NCBI GenBank assembly: GCA_031841125.1
Contig: CM063107.1
Span: 24,384,499-24,448,498, forward strand
Reading direction: 5' to 3'
DNA from: Acanthococcus lagerstroemiae
Lineage: Eukaryota > Arthropoda > Insecta > Hemiptera > Eriococcidae
DNA length: 64,000 nucleotides
Shown: positions 21,430 through 33,600 of the stretch, one piece after another
Layout of the letters: each line of letters starts with the position of its first letter
How positions within the stretch are numbered: position 1 is the first letter of the stretch
Notes under the pieces: model-generated
Database searches by the model: none
Seen by the model: the letters and a program-made list of their open reading frames with translations, nothing else
What the model was told of the DNA's origin: nothing
Translations under genes and position numbers: made by a program

Positions 21430-24400
21430 TCCACTTGTACACCACCACCATCTTTGTCTTCGCTTCTTCGAATGATTTTCGATGTAGAAGAAGTTCCTTG
21501 GACACATAATATGTCGGCTGGTAACAACTTGAACAAACGTTATCTTTGAAGCACTCGCTTCATTTTGTGGAGTGTTCGTTTTGAAGAGAAAGAGAAAACT
21601 TATGCATACAGATTGAAGCAAAACCTTAATCTTTTATCTTTTCCTTCGAAGCGACGCCTCTCACTCCGCTCTTCTGCTTCGATGTTACAGCTCAATTTTT
21701 AGTCAATTTTTATACAAACTATAACCTAATGATACGATAATAAAACGTTATTGTGTAAAATCAGTGTTGTTTTTTCTCGCTATATATGGGATTATGAAAA
21801 GTTACCGATCCTGAAAATGAGTACTTCTTGAGAATTTCTCAGTTTCATGGATTATTGCCATATACAGCAATGCATTCGATCACCTTCTTGTGCACGACAC
21901 TAGCGAACCTCTCGGGACGGCGTCATGCTAATTACACGTAAAATCAACTTCGAAAAACACTGTAACTTATTAAACGACGTCCACATAGCAGTCCAGAAAC
22001 ATTTTTTATTCTATACATGATGTTAAAAAAGTATTTTGAACTGTAAGCTACCTGCGGGTAAAAGTGCATTTTACCCACACCTACGTTAGGGGTGAAAGAA
22101 AAACAAGGTACAATGAAGAGACGGGTCGACCACAGTATGAACCAATGAAAAAGCTTGAAAAGTTCAACAAGCGTGAGAAGTGTGAGAGCATGATTCGTTC
22201 ACGTGTTGACGTTCCTTGCATTCCATGAATTCGTGTATCTTGATAGTGGGAATCTGAATTCCTGCGATTTTGATTTTGAAAGTGAAGAGGATAGATTTCT
22301 GTTTTAACATCATATAGAATAAAACAGTTTACAATACATGCGGGTATCGTGAACGTTTACCAACTCAGCAAATTGCTCAACTCGCCTAACGGCTCATATC
22401 GCAAACTTTTGCTTCGTTGGGTAATTCCCTTTCCCCACATGTACATATAGTAATATACTACAGCCTTTGTCCCCTTACCGGCATCATAATCTCAGATTTA
22501 TCGCCATGCCAATATCGAAAACGAATTCTGTGACCTTGATCAACCCCAATCTGTACTGAAACGTCCCAATGACCGTTCAGTAGGCTTAAAGCTAAAATTC
22601 TGAAATAAAGCTACCTTCAAAAGTATTCACAAAAACTTTCGATTTTTTTTTAATACGATAAAATGAAAAGTTGGTTTCAGATTTGGTAGGTAGGTTCCTT
22701 ATGTTTTACTTCAAAACCAAATGATGACGGTTTTGTCAAATATGACGACAGAGCCGAACGTCCCACGGTACATTTGTTCCGAGGTGCACGTTTCTTCCCC
22801 ATACAAACGTTCTTACGTTTCAAAGATCATTCCTGCGCTCGTTTTTTTTAAAAGAATAATTTTCTCAAATTTGCGCGTTGGTGCCATCCGAATAACACGC
22901 AGAGGCCACCACCAAAACTTCCCATCCTCCTACGGGTCTTATTTTTGCCCCCACTCGCAACTGCGCGAACCAGTCAAAAGTGTCCTCTGAACTCGAAGCG
23001 GCCGAATAATTAAACGCGGCCCGACAGCCTGGTCACTAATTAAGAGATATTTTAAGTTCGCCTCGGTGACATCTCCAGTCACTCTTTGAGAAAGCAAATA
23101 CATGTTAAACTTTTATAAGACGTGTAAATTTTTTTTTTCTTCTTTCTACCGTAGTTTAAAATAATATAAGGCGACAGAAACGAAATAAATAACAACCAGC
23201 GATGTAATATAAACACCGCTAAATGTATAAACGTTGTCGTGACGGAATTTTTTTTTCATAATACATTTTTTTCCCCTTTCCTTCGCATCTCATCCGATTC
23301 GGCAACACGCGTCTATAACGAATATGGTAGAAAAACTCATTGTAAATTTCGTTTAAAAATACGATTTCCAGCTCGTTTAGGTAAATTTCGCGGGCAAACG
23401 TCCTCTACGTATATCGGCGTGTTCTCGACCGTTCGGCGGCTCCGACAAGACAACATTGTAAATAACGACGAAATGCACAATTTCGTGTAATTTAAACGAA
23501 ACGTCGTCGTAAAGTACCGCCGACTTGGTATTATAAGGTACCTGCGGAGTCAACTTCGGTAATTTTTCGAATGAGCAACGACTCAGTGATGGAGTAGCGA
23601 ACGCAAGAGGGAGAGCGAAATAGCTCCATAAATAAAGTACTTATTCGGAAGCGAGAGAGAGAGGCAACCATCCAACGAGGGATATAATAGTTTAAAGTTA
23701 TTTCTACCATGACCAAAACGATATTGTGGCTTTGGAGAGAAGAAAAAAAAAATTAAGAAAATGAACAAAAAAAAAGACAAGGAAAAAAAACACTGTTTCT
23801 TTTTCGTTTCCTACTTAACATGCGCGTTAGTTATTTTCACTTAATTATATACTAATTATATTTTCAACAGCGCCCCGAAACGTTTATTAAATATTTACTA
23901 TCTAATACGGATACGATTTGAATCGGTTTGTTAAATTTATGAGATTGTCGAGTCGAGTCGGTGCACATTTGCATACGATACGAAGCAAGTGGTTTTCAAG
24001 TCTTCAACGGGCGCAGATTCGTTTAATTTATATATAAGGACGAGGGCACGATTAATCCTGTAATACGATTGAAAACGCGAGAGGATCGAGCGTATCCTCT
24101 AGATGTTTGTATATTCCTTCCCTTTAGTAATTTGCAAATTGACTTCGGCAGTAACCGAAGTCACGAAAGAGAGCGGCGAGCTTGAGAGATTCTCTGTGAG
24201 CTGCGCAAGCTTGTTTACCCCAAATCGGTATAACGAATTTAATTTCGCGCCAAACAAATTTCGGGCAACTCTTCGCTCCGAGCGGGAAAAGACGTGCAGA
24301 ATCCCAGCACACGCGTCTCCTGTTTGGCTTTCGACCAGGATTAGCATTAATCTAGCAACTTCCGAGGCCAGCGACCAATTTGGGGAAAATCAGTTTTGCG

Positions 24401-24655
24401 ACCGAAACACGCAGCGTGATCGTAGCCAACAACACGAAATGCTCAAATTTATGCCGACTCCCAACGATGGATGCAAAGTCAACGAAAAAAAACGAGATTT
24501 TTACTGAAAATTGTAGGACGTGCTTCCGAATTAACATGATGAGAATTCCACCTGGTTCCGCCTCCGCTAATGTTTTTCCTTCGATGATGATTAAGGTGGA
24601 AGAAGATAACCCAACCAAAATTGTTTTCATTTCTCAGAGTTTTGAGAACGATTAA
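21430..24655. other. Eph intron; largely single copy, CpG-rich from about 22700
   Basis: GAAGC-rich words continue to about 21690. The rest shows no clear repeat. Parts (22720-22990, 23270-23520, 24060-24620) are CpG-rich with overlapping sense and antisense open frames, none with recognisable motifs. I cannot support an exon. Confidence 0.4.
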
Positions 24656-24667
24656 TATCCAGAGTTG

Positions 24668-25530
24668 GGCACAATAATATTCGAATAATGAATAAATGAA
24701 TAACGCAACTGTTATTCGTTATTCATGAACGATGAATAATTTATTCGTTATTCATAAGCGCATGAATAACGAATAACGAATAATTTATTCGTTAATCGTA
24801 AGTATGAATAACGAATAGTCATTCATTATTCAGTAATCAGTATTCAATAACATCAATCACGCGAATAATGAAATCAGACCCGTAGCCAAAAAGTGGGGCC
24901 AGGGGGCGTTTCCCTCCCCTCCGAGAAAACCGGAGAAACTTTATTTACTTTCTAATTACCCCCAGTAAGATTAGGGAGAAAAACACCCCACCAAAAATAT
25001 TTTACCCCCAAATCCCAAAAAATATATTTTCACACCCTCCCTCCTCCCAACAAAAATATTTTACCCCACCCCAAAAAATATATATTTTACACCCTTTTTC
25101 CTCCCAACAAAAATATTCTACCCCTCCCACCCAAAAGAAAGATTTTTTTCGATCAAGGAAAATACCCTCTCCTCCGCCCAAAAATATTTTTACCTCCCCC
25201 CCACACATACACACAAAATCCCCCCTCCCAATATTTTTACATAGTCCTCTAATATAGGCGATTTTTAAGAAATACTTCAATTTTCGACTTTTTCTCCCTG
25301 GAAAATCTTATTTTGCCTCCCGGCCCTCTTTGGAAAAATCCTGGCTACGCCACTGATCCTCGTTAAATTTTTTGTCTTGCTACTGCATCCGCAATGAATA
25401 ACGAATAACGATGATGATTGACGAATATTATTCACATCTTCATTTTACTGAATAATGATCGATGAATAATTTTACGCGTTGACGAATAATGAATAACGAA
25501 TAATGATTGATCTGTTATTCTGTAGTATCT
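24668..25530. repeat. GAATAATGAATAAC-rich degenerate array, split by an insertion
   Basis: Words GAATAACGAATAA, TTATTCGTTATTCAT and ATGAATAACG recur densely at 24668-24870 and again at 25390-25520. The interruption is the CAG...CTG-ended element at 24875-25355. The array is self-complementary and could fold extensively. Confidence 0.8.
24875..25355. mobile_element. Probable hAT-type non-autonomous element (CAGTGGCGTAGCC ends)
   Basis: The right end read inverted is CAGTGGCGTAGCCAGGATTT. The left end, CAGACCCGTAGCC, is a mutated version. The interior has tandem AAAATATTTT / CCCCTCCC words. The right half is closely similar to the shorter element at 61046-61200. No matching target duplication can be read. 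Confidence 0.6.
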
Positions 25531-25570
25531 ATACTAAGTAAAACACTTTAGAAAGTACATAGGTAGAGGT

Positions 25571-26260
25571 GAACCGGAAGGTAAGACGATCCTGATCACG
25601 AATCAGACGCCCGAGCCGGAAATTAGGGTAAGCACAGGAAAAATTAAGGTCGTAGAGAGAGCGGTGTACTTGGGGCAAACAATCTCATTCAAGGATAGCC
25701 TAGAGAAGAAGCTGAGTAGAAGGAGGACACAAGCGTGGAAAAGTTACTGGACACTTGAACAAGTGTACAAGAGTAAGATGCCAACAACAGAAAAAGTAAG
25801 AATTTTAGAGAGCTGTACTTCATCAGTACTGACATACGGGGCGCAGACCTGGGCGGCATCAGAGTCGCAAAAGTTAAAAATCGCAGAAACAAAAATTGCC
25901 ATGGAAAGATCATTATTGGGCTTAAAACTGAAAGATAGGAAAAGAAATTTGGAAATCAGGAGTATGGCCGGAGCGAAGGATGGTAGATATATAGCCATAA
26001 AATTGAAATTTGATCACGCGAGACACATTATTAGAGACGGGAGGGAAAGATGGGGAGGTAGGGTATTAAACTGGCATTCAATGGAGGGAAGCAGAACCCC
26101 GGAGAGACTCCTCAAAAGATGGGAAGACGAAGTGAAATATACTGCGGGGAGATTATGGCTGAGGGGGCCAGGGACAGGGCCAGATGGACAAGGGTGGGGG
26201 AGGCCTATGCCCGTTCGTGGGCGCACTAACGTTCATGTAACTATATATGTACATTGTTAG
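25571..26260 (+). pseudogene. LINE 3' fragment: reverse transcriptase C-terminal region, open frame
   Basis: A continuous frame of about 230 codons lacks a Met start. It reads KTILITNQTPEPEI, then VYLGQTISFKDSLEKKLSRR, AWKSYWTLEQVYKSK and SVLTYGAQTWAASESQKLKI. It continues with ERSLLGLKLKDRKRNLEIRS, and near its end has LLKRWEDEVKYTAGRLWLR. These are the blocks downstream of the reverse-transcriptase catalytic core in RTE/BovB-type elements ('YLG...I..RI..AW..F', 'YG..TW', 'R.LGI..RD..RN', 'RW.D.....G..W'). The fingers and FADD palm boxes are absent, as expected of a 5'-truncated insertion. The frame is unusually intact, so this is among the youngest LINE pieces here. Confidence 0.85.
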
Positions 26261-26305
26261 TAAGGATGTAAAGTAAATTTTAAAAATATATATACACTAA
26301 ATATA

Positions 26306-26570
26306 AGCAGAGGCAAAACTTGATGTTCAGTGGGGGGACGGGGTGGAGAATGAGAATTTGCCAACAAATTAAAAACTAAAAATTCGTTTACAAATTTTTT
26401 TTTAATTCGAAAATTTGCTGATTTCTTAATCAAAATATTTTTTAATTAAAAAAATAAATAAACGAACAAACGTTCCTAGAAAATGAAAAATTCAAATGAA
26501 TATTTCAAAATTTGCTGACTGCTAAATTATTGGGGGACGTTTCACCTCCATAGTTTCGTCCCTGCAAACG
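26306..26570 (+). repeat. Interspersed repeat R26, copy 1
   Basis: This unit of about 265 bases contains AATTTGCCAACAAATTAAAA, AAATGAAAAATTCAAATGAA and a terminal TTTCGTCCCTG. It matches 27040-27350 in the same orientation at lower identity. There is no coding sequence. It is probably a MITE, as both copies end near a TTGTCCCT/TCGTCCCT word. Confidence 0.6.
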
Positions 26571-27039
26571 CAGATTGAAACCTTATCTCCCAAGCACTCA
26601 CACTTACGCATATGAGCATACTCTAGTCTGGGAGTGTAAGCTGGAAGGATGTTAGGAATACTTGAGAGGAACACACAACTTCCTTTACACATTAAGTATT
26701 ATTCCAGACTGAATTTCCCTCCTATATTCACCGAGACCAAAGCCAGTAAACTGAACAATAGAATATTTGCTATCGGATTCAGCTTATCACATTGAAAAAT
26801 AAGTCTTTTACTTTCAACATTTAGATTTTAATAAAATGTTCCACTTTCTCAAATTTCAGTCTTTAGGTCAAACAGAGAATCTAGTAGAAACCGAATAGAC
26901 ATTGAAATCTGAAATTCAATGTTGGCTACCAACTTTCAGATTTTCGAAATATCATCCACATTTCAGCTTTGTTTCAACCTTTCAGATAACGTTCTCAGTT
27001 TGAAAACCTCGGCTTTTGATTGACTAGTCTGTGCCAAGA

Positions 27040-27350
27040 GTCTAGGGTACTCCCATTTTAAGAAACGAAATTTGACTTTCAATTTGGGGAGGTGGAGAAG
27101 AGAAGTTTTCCGACAAATATTTTTTGAAAACTAAAAGTTCGCTGACAAAATTTAAGAAAGTTATAAGTTTGCCGATTTTATAAATCAAAATATTTTCTAA
27201 TTGGGGAAAAAAAACACGGAAACACGAACGAACGAACAAACAAACATTCATGAGAAATGAAAAATTCAAATGAACAGTTTTAAAATTTGTCGACGGCCAA
27301 ATTATTGAGGGGGTGGTTCAACCCCACACCCCATATAGCTTTGTCCCTAA
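27040..27350 (+). repeat. Interspersed repeat R26, copy 2
   Basis: This is the direct counterpart of 26306-26570, sharing AAATGAAAAATTCAAATGAA and AAATTATTG.GGG. It ends CTTTGTCCCTAACATAG. It carries a (CGAA)n/(AACA)n expansion near 27220. Confidence 0.6.
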
Positions 27351-27925
27351 CATAGGTAGGGTGCAACGGGCACAAGTGGAACGGTGGGTCAGAATAACGA
27401 CGATTACTCGAAAACTAATGGTTGGCTGCACTGAATCGTGAGTGCTGGTTGCGCCTAACTACGCGTAATACGAGTATTTGCATCAAAGCGAACTGGTGAG
27501 CAACGGTTGCGATGTTTCAAACATCTTCACTGTTTTAAACACGTTTTTTCTTTTAATTCGTTTCCTGGACCAAAAAAATGCTATTTCTTAACGAATTTTC
27601 ATGATTATTACAAATTTTTATAGCGGATACAGCCTATGTTAATAAAAAATAAAGAATATCTTGTCAGTATTGGTTGTCTAAAACAAATTTGGAAATTTTA
27701 ATAATTAAATTACTCACGATTTGTTTCTTTTCTCAGTTTTTACTGTTTTCAACATTCTTAATTCTTTAATGACACACAACATTATCTTTTGAAACAATAA
27801 GAAAAATCCTTGTTCTCTTGAAAGATACAGCGAAAGCTTGAAGAAAATTACCTTATAATTTAAAGAATTTTTTTCGTCAAAAAAATGCGGGAAAAACTCA
27901 TGACCAAGAAAGCAGAAGTGATAAG

Positions 27926-28363
27926 TAGGGATTCTGAAAAATATGCTCTTACATGTTTTTTTCTGTTAAGGTAATTAAGGAATATCCATGTTATTTTTGT
28001 GTTTCATTCATAGAATTTCAAAAAGAATGAGCCACACTTGATCGAGCATATCTTGGCATATTTTGGGTGTAAGTATAAAAGCACGTTCTGGCCTATTTTC
28101 TCCTTTTTTAGAGCACAGTCAAGAATATTTGCCCAATTTTCACAATTTTTGCAGAATATTTCCATTTTTTTTTCAGTATAGCACTACGTTTACCTTCTAA
28201 GAAGATAGAACTGCAACAACTGCGACTTTTTTACAAACAAAAATTTTTTTTCCAAAGTTTTCTGCCTATGTAGAATACTGTCAAAGGTATTCAGCATTCG
28301 CCAGCAAAAAAAAAGATTTTCTGCACGATTACTTTAGGACCTTTTTCTTTTGCATATCGACCG
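27926..28363. repeat. 'ATATGC/GCATAT' TIR family, copy 2 (3' truncated)
   Basis: It begins TAGGGATTCTGAAAAATATG, like the start of the 8067-8628 copy. It continues in parallel (CACTTGATCGAGCATAT, AGAAGATAGAACTGCAACAA, GATTACTTTAGGACC) to about 28363, where similarity ends before the right terminus. Confidence 0.75.
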
Positions 28364-28794
28364 GCTTCATTCTTTATTCCCATTTGGGGACTGATTTCGG
28401 ATCAGTGATCTTCTGAACACAGGAAACCTTTAGATTGCGCGCGAATAGTGCGATTTTACATTTAAAACACTCTTTAAGGAAAAAACAATATTTTGAACGC
28501 GTTTAAAACACCGATATTAAACATGCTAAAAAATAATAGAATTTAAAAAATTTAAAAAAAAAATGAAAAACAATTTAAACTTTAAAAAAGCACGTTTTTG
28601 ATTTTTTTAAAAACTGTTATTTTTTTTGCAACCCTGCTGGTAAACTGGTATCAATATTTGTTTTCGAACCAGAAGTCAAAAAAAAAAAAAATCGAAGTGC
28701 TAAAAAATGTTTATGAAAGTTATGAAACCGAACTAGGTTATATAAAATTGAGTTATATTTATTTTGAAAACTGATACATGGCAAAGTGATGGTG

Positions 28795-29090
28795 GATTTA
28801 CATTGACTCTTCCACACTTGATCAGGACTTTCCATGACTTAATCATGGCTTTTTGAGCTTCTTCGAGACTCATTAAAATAACTTTTCAAGACTTGTTTAG
28901 ATTCTCGAAAACTTGTTCAAGACTCTGTAAAAGTCCTCTAGACTTGTTTAAAATTCGTTAGGGTGTTTGAAGACTCACTTACGACTCTAAAAACTTTTTC
29001 ATACTTTTTTAGGATGCCTGGAAACGTTTTAAAAGATTCAAGCAGGCTTGTTTGAGACTCTGTAAGACGTGGTCATTTATAAAGCGTTTC
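28795..29090. repeat. GACTTGTTTAGACTC-type degenerate array, copy downstream of the Eph exon at 29231
   Basis: Degenerate words of AAGACTTGTTTA / GACTCTTCAAG type recur about every 25-30 bases. The end segment, GACTCTGTAAGACGTGGTCA, matches the end of the array at 30365-31060 in the same orientation. The two arrays flank the Eph exon at 29231-29376. Confidence 0.7.
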
Positions 29091-29230
29091 TGATTTCGAT
29101 TTTTCTTTTTATGGGAAGGGTTACAGTCTCACTACGTTCCCCGAGCAATCGAATTTGCCAGGGAGGACCGAATCGAGAGCCAAACTAATGGGCCTTATGT
29201 ACTACGAATATGACTGAATGATTAACTTAC

Positions 29231-29376
29231 TTTGATAGCCAGCAAGGAAATGCATGCGCCTTGATCCCGAAACGCAAAATACACTCCTTTCTTGGTCACC
29301 GGAATTGATTTTACTTCCGTGTTTATGATCACCTCGCTGTTAGTATTGAACCTTCCTTCGCCGGCTGCTATACGAC
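29231..29376 (-). CDS. Eph: Eph receptor exon: C-terminal half of ephrin-binding domain
   Basis: This 146-base exon encodes (G)RIAAGEGRFNTNSEVIINTE, then VKSIPVTKKGVYFAFRDQGA, then CISLLAIK. These are among the most conserved strings of the Eph globular ligand-binding domain (IAA.E.F, FRDQGAC.SL..I.). The Cys in DQGACIS, which forms a structural disulfide, is present. The acceptor CACAG lies at 29377-29378 and the donor GTAAGT at 29230-29225. It enters in phase 1, completing a Gly codon with the last base of exon 50947-51231, and ends in phase 0. There are no internal stops. The exon is isolated in 37 kb of repeat-filled intron. Confidence 0.97.
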
Positions 29377-29459
29377 CTGTGAAAGAATTAAAAATATTGC
29401 TTCATTATTGCAAAGCCTGTTACAAGGATTCAAAGGTTTAGCTTTCAAGTTGCAAAAAT

Positions 29460-30360
29460 GAAATTCTTCAGGCGGTCACAGTCAGTAACGGCAACCGCAA
29501 TCCGTGAACCCACGGATTACACGGGGGCAGAATACAACTCTTTCAAAATGGAATGAATAAAAAAGAAAACAAGCTTTCTTTACACAAGAAAATTGAGCCA
29601 GTATGAATAGCTGGCAGACTAATGACAACGACCATGTAACATTGTAGCAAACTAATTTACTCATTGACAGGTAAACAAACACTCGTTGAAGTCTAGCATG
29701 ACAAGTTAACTGGCATTCGAATTAAAATGGCCTACTGTGGGTTGCATCGCTATATTTCCTTTTTTGCGGGGGGCGTATTTTCGAAACTAATTGCATTTCC
29801 GAAACTGGTTACCATTTCACATAGATGACAAGCGAACCTTCTTTGGGCAAGACCTAAAATTAGTAAAGCAAGAATGGTGAACTCTCTTCGGGACAAACAC
29901 AAATTATACAAGCAAACTACATCTTAAACATGACTGGCGCTACGCCCCCCCCCCACAGGTCGACAAATTTTGAGTTAAGCAAATCCGCTGCTTACCATTT
30001 TTTTACGTTATTATTAAAATAAGCCAAAAATTAATCAATGAATAAAAAGTCCTTCAAATATTTTTTCCCATAATCTGAAATTACGTAGTAGTACACAACA
30101 ATGGCGGATCCAGAAGCAATTCTACATCGTGAATTCAGAACCTCCCCCTCTCCTCAGCTACATTATTCTTTCACCCTCGCAAAGGTAACTGAGAGAGTAA
30201 ATACGAGAAAAATAAGGGTTTTGAACGATATGTACTGCTGACCCTTTTTCTTGTTGACGTTTAAAATAAAAATGCTTCCCGGAGTACTAAGAATAAGTCA
30301 ATTCTTTTCATCACACTAAATACTTAACTGGGCGAATTTCTTCCCAATATTATTCAATTT
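29460..30360. other. Eph intron; no gene recognised
   Basis: This is A+T-rich sequence. A poly-C tract lies at 29945-29954 within a repeat-like phrase. Nothing else can be supported. Confidence 0.4.
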
Positions 30361-30364
30361 TCTC

Positions 30365-31060
30365 ATTCGAGGAGAAAAAGAGTTTTATGAAACCATTCAG
30401 ACTTTTTAACCTTCAATACTCGTGTAAAAATCTTTTCAACTCTCCCGAATTTATTCTATAGTCTGAAAGTCTCTTCCAAACTTAATAATTCCGAACTCGA
30501 TAAAACTGTTCACAATTAGTTTATGACTCTTCAGAATATTTCGGGGCTTCATTCAGGTTCTTCAAGCCGGGGTAAGACTTTCTGGCTTTCGAAGATTCGT
30601 ATTAGACTCTAAGATTCCTTAAAATTGTGGCGCTGATTTAAGACTCTTCAAGGCTGGGTCATGACCAATAAAATTATTCCATACATCTTTAAATCATGTA
30701 GACGCTCTGTATAAGGCTCTTCCAATTTTTTTTTTTAATATTCAATAAAACTTCTTGAGACTTGTTTTAAAATTTTTATTGCTCTTCCAGAATGACTAAT
30801 GGTTCTTCCAAATTCTTCCACAGTTATTTAAAAGGTTCTAAGATTCTTCTAGACATATAAAACTCTTCAAGTCTCGTTTAAATCTCTCAAAAGCTTGTTC
30901 ACAACTCTGTGAAGTTTTTCCAAACTTGTTTCAAATTCATTACGACTCTCGAAAGCTCATTTTGGCTCTCTTACACATTCCTTAAAACTTTTCGATATAC
31001 TAACGAGCCTGCTTGAGACTCGGTAAGACTTGGCCATTCGTATTCTTGATTTTCGCCCTA
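30365..31060. repeat. GACTTGTTTAGACTC-type degenerate array, copy upstream of the Eph exon at 29231
   Basis: The 25-30-base degenerate unit is the same as at 28795-29090. It ends with GCCTGCTTGAGACTCGGTAA followed by GACTTGGCCATT, paralleling the other array's end. Same orientation, so the two arrays are direct repeats either side of a coding exon. Confidence 0.7.
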
Positions 31061-31234
31061 AATTTGGTATGGTTCAAATGGTCTGTAAGTTCGAATACCA
31101 ACGGTGACTTCCACAGAGACATTCTTTAGCTAAGTCTTCCAAAGGGACATGGTCATTTTAAGAGTTGAAAATATCATTTAAGGATAATCGATGATAGAGG
31201 GGCGTATGGCGATGCACGAGTATCAATCAAGGCG

Positions 31235-31370
31235 GAAACATAGCGCATCCTGTAACCCCTGCCAGTTCACACGAACAAGGCAAGGCATTACAATCGCAGG
31301 ACGGGTTACCACCAGATCAGAAAGGTTCTGTGCGTGTGCACGTCACAGCTTACTCAACGTTGACCACCAA
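31235..31370 (+). repeat. SINE body fragment related to 33319-33600
   Basis: It shares CCTGTAACCCC, CAGTTCACACGAACAAGGCA, and CGCAGGACGGGTTACCACC with close variants in the 33319-33600 element. The tRNA-like head is missing. The continuation CCAACGTCCGGCATC also occurs at 33745-33765. Confidence 0.65.
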
Positions 31371-31439
31371 CGTCCGGCATCCGACACGGCGCCTGAAGAA
31401 GAAGGTATCATTTTGCAGTTTCAGAAGATTTAGCGGTCG

Positions 31440-32660
31440 TATCTGAGAATTAGTCTATAGCATGGATCGCTCCACAAGGTGCAGTATACAACAGTCAGCA
31501 TTTTGGTAAGTTTTTTAGAATCTTAATCGACATATTTGCAGTCTAACCCACCCTCCAACTCCTGAAAACTGTTCCGCACCGGCCTTAATCATGAAAGTTC
31601 ATCTGTTAACGGAGCGTAGAAACTCCGGCGTCTTCAAAATCGAGGGAATTCGTGAGCTCTTACCAAAAAAAGGTCAACATTTCATTAGCGGAATGGCAAT
31701 ACCGACTAAGTGATCGCGTTATCTCCTCGACACGAAGGAGGAAAATGAGAAGTCGCGCCGAAGAATGATAATTTTCATTTACGATTCGACACTTCCAGCC
31801 AACACCATTGTCACGCAGCCGGCCGAGTTCGATGATAATTCGCGAATGATTTAAAAACCAGCTCTCGCCGGAGACGCCAAAAAACTTTTCCGCTGGAGCG
31901 ATGACTGCGTGTGTTGTCACACAAACGACGGCGCCAGTCTGTCTGCATCCAGGTTAAGAAAACAGCGTCCTCATTTTCCTCTCCTCCATCTCGTTAATAT
32001 TCCTCATTCACGCCATCGTCGTTATCGACTTCGCAGAGCGCAGAGCAGACCCCCGTGCACGGGACGCATCGCAGTTAAAACCCATTTTCGAGGTCGTATC
32101 TATTACTTTTACACCAGAGCGAAGAGTTTCCCCATTCCAGCGAGAGAAAGACGCGAGAAAAAAGGAGAGCTGGCAGAAAAAAAAAGAAGAAGGGAAAGCT
32201 AATTTCGAACAACATGACAAAATGATAGCGGTCGTTAACGACGTACGAACAGAGTATTTAATACTCGCTAATTATACGCTGACTTAGCGTATTCTGGTGT
32301 CCCCGTACGCTCCAATTTTCAGCAGCGATATTCCAGTCCCGGTGACGGAACTCCTCCGCTCCGTTTCGATGTCGCAGTTACTTTTTCAATGCGAGAATTA
32401 AATGAAACGACAATTACTCTTATCGCGAAGGTACAACCATCAGGGTGTCTCAGTAAGAGTGACTCGCCTTCGACGGGGTAAGTAAGCGACTCAACTTGCC
32501 GATACGCAGGTAAAGTGGTGTGCTCTTACTTTAGAAGGGGCTGAGATACAGTCAGTAGCAGAGCACCTGGGGAAAGTATTAACAAAGACCCCTCATTTTT
32601 TCAACGACTACATTCAACGATTTTATCATGAACATTCCTCAAAAGTACAGAAGATTTGGT
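31440..32660. other. Eph intron, CpG-rich single-copy-like island; no exon recognised
   Basis: The G+C and CpG content rises clearly at 31610-32360. Opposed open frames exist at 31909-32202 (plus) and 31660-31920 (minus), but neither shows a motif. It could be an intronic enhancer or an unrecognised exon. Confidence 0.35.
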
Positions 32661-32673
32661 TCGTTTCACACAT

Positions 32674-33230
32674 GTGGTAGTTTCTATTAAAAAGTGGTAA
32701 CTTTGTCGATCGATTGAAGTCTCAGAAAACGCGAAAAAAGAGAAACAAAATTTTTTGGTCAAAAACATCAATTTTGAGATTTTGGTTGATTTCTACAGAA
32801 AAAACATCGCAATAACAAAGAGACAAAATCTACGCGCATGAGAGAGAAGAGGGAGAGAGAGAAAGAGAATGCGAATGTCTGCGTTCGCTTCCTCGTGGTT
32901 TTTCGGAGCTCACAAATAAATCCGACGTTCTGAATTGTTACCACGCAGAAGAGCGAAAAATTACCTTTCCAACGAGCCCTCGTCGAGGCTGGTAACATGA
33001 TTCCACAGCGAGTTAGGGCCGCTTGACGGAGTGGGAGAAAAGGTGTATCTAACTTAAAACGCGTTTTTCCCAAAAACGTGTTTTCGTGCGTTCTCATTAC
33101 ACTCATCTTTGACCGCTTGTAATCTCGCCGATAGCTCGTTGGAATGGGCATTCATTCCTCTATTACGTACTTTTTGTAACTCAAAATTCGTCGGATCGAC
33201 AAAGTTACCCCTTTTTATAGAAACTGCCAC
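32674..33230. mobile_element. TIR element family T33, copy 1 (557 bp, TSD ACAT)
   Basis: The ends are inverted: GTGGTAGTTTCTATTAAAAA on the left and AAAGTTACCCCTTTTTATAG followed by AAACTGCCAC on the right. ACAT flanks both ends (32670-32673 and 33231-33234). The body is about 90% similar to 33789-34384. The frames inside carry no transposase motif, so the element is non-autonomous. Confidence 0.82.
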
Positions 33231-33318
33231 ACATATTGGTCTTCGCCGCTTCAATATTGAAGCAGGTTATAAAGAGAAAATTTACACCATAACATCTATT
33301 TCTTTAAATTAACTGTAT

Positions 33319-33600
33319 ACGTCGCTGTGTGGCCAAGTAGTAGCATGCTCGCTTCGCTATCCTTGCATCCTGGGTTCGAGGCCTACCAACATCGGAAAGC
33401 TAATGATTTTATAATACCCTCACTAACACCCTAGCGAACACAGTGACTACACTATCAATCGACGTGAAAACAGAGCGTCCTGTAACCCCCACCAGTTCAC
33501 ACGAACAAGGCATTTACAGTCGCAGGGCGTGTTACTACCGGATCAGAAAGATCGGTACTCTATATGTGCACATTATGGGCAACTTACTAAACGTCGTAAA
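33319..33600 (+). mobile_element. tRNA-derived SINE
   Basis: The 5' head contains RNA polymerase III promoter boxes. Box A is TGGCCAAGTAGT at 33330-33341 and box B is GGGTTCGAGGC at 33372-33382, at tRNA spacing. The would-be acceptor stem does not pair, so this is not a functional tRNA. The body downstream (CCTGTAACCCCCACCAGTTC and on) is shared with 31235-31370, showing an interspersed family. Confidence 0.75.

Noticed and set aside
18837..21700. Extending the satellite fold-back outward to matching flanks with TGTATGCAT words
   Set aside because: Both flanks share short words (GAAGC, ATGCATAC), but I could not align them over a useful length.
24103..24655. Overlapping plus and minus frames of 80-134 codons
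   Set aside because: No recognisable motif, no splice or start context, and both strands are open. Treated as CpG-rich intron sequence.
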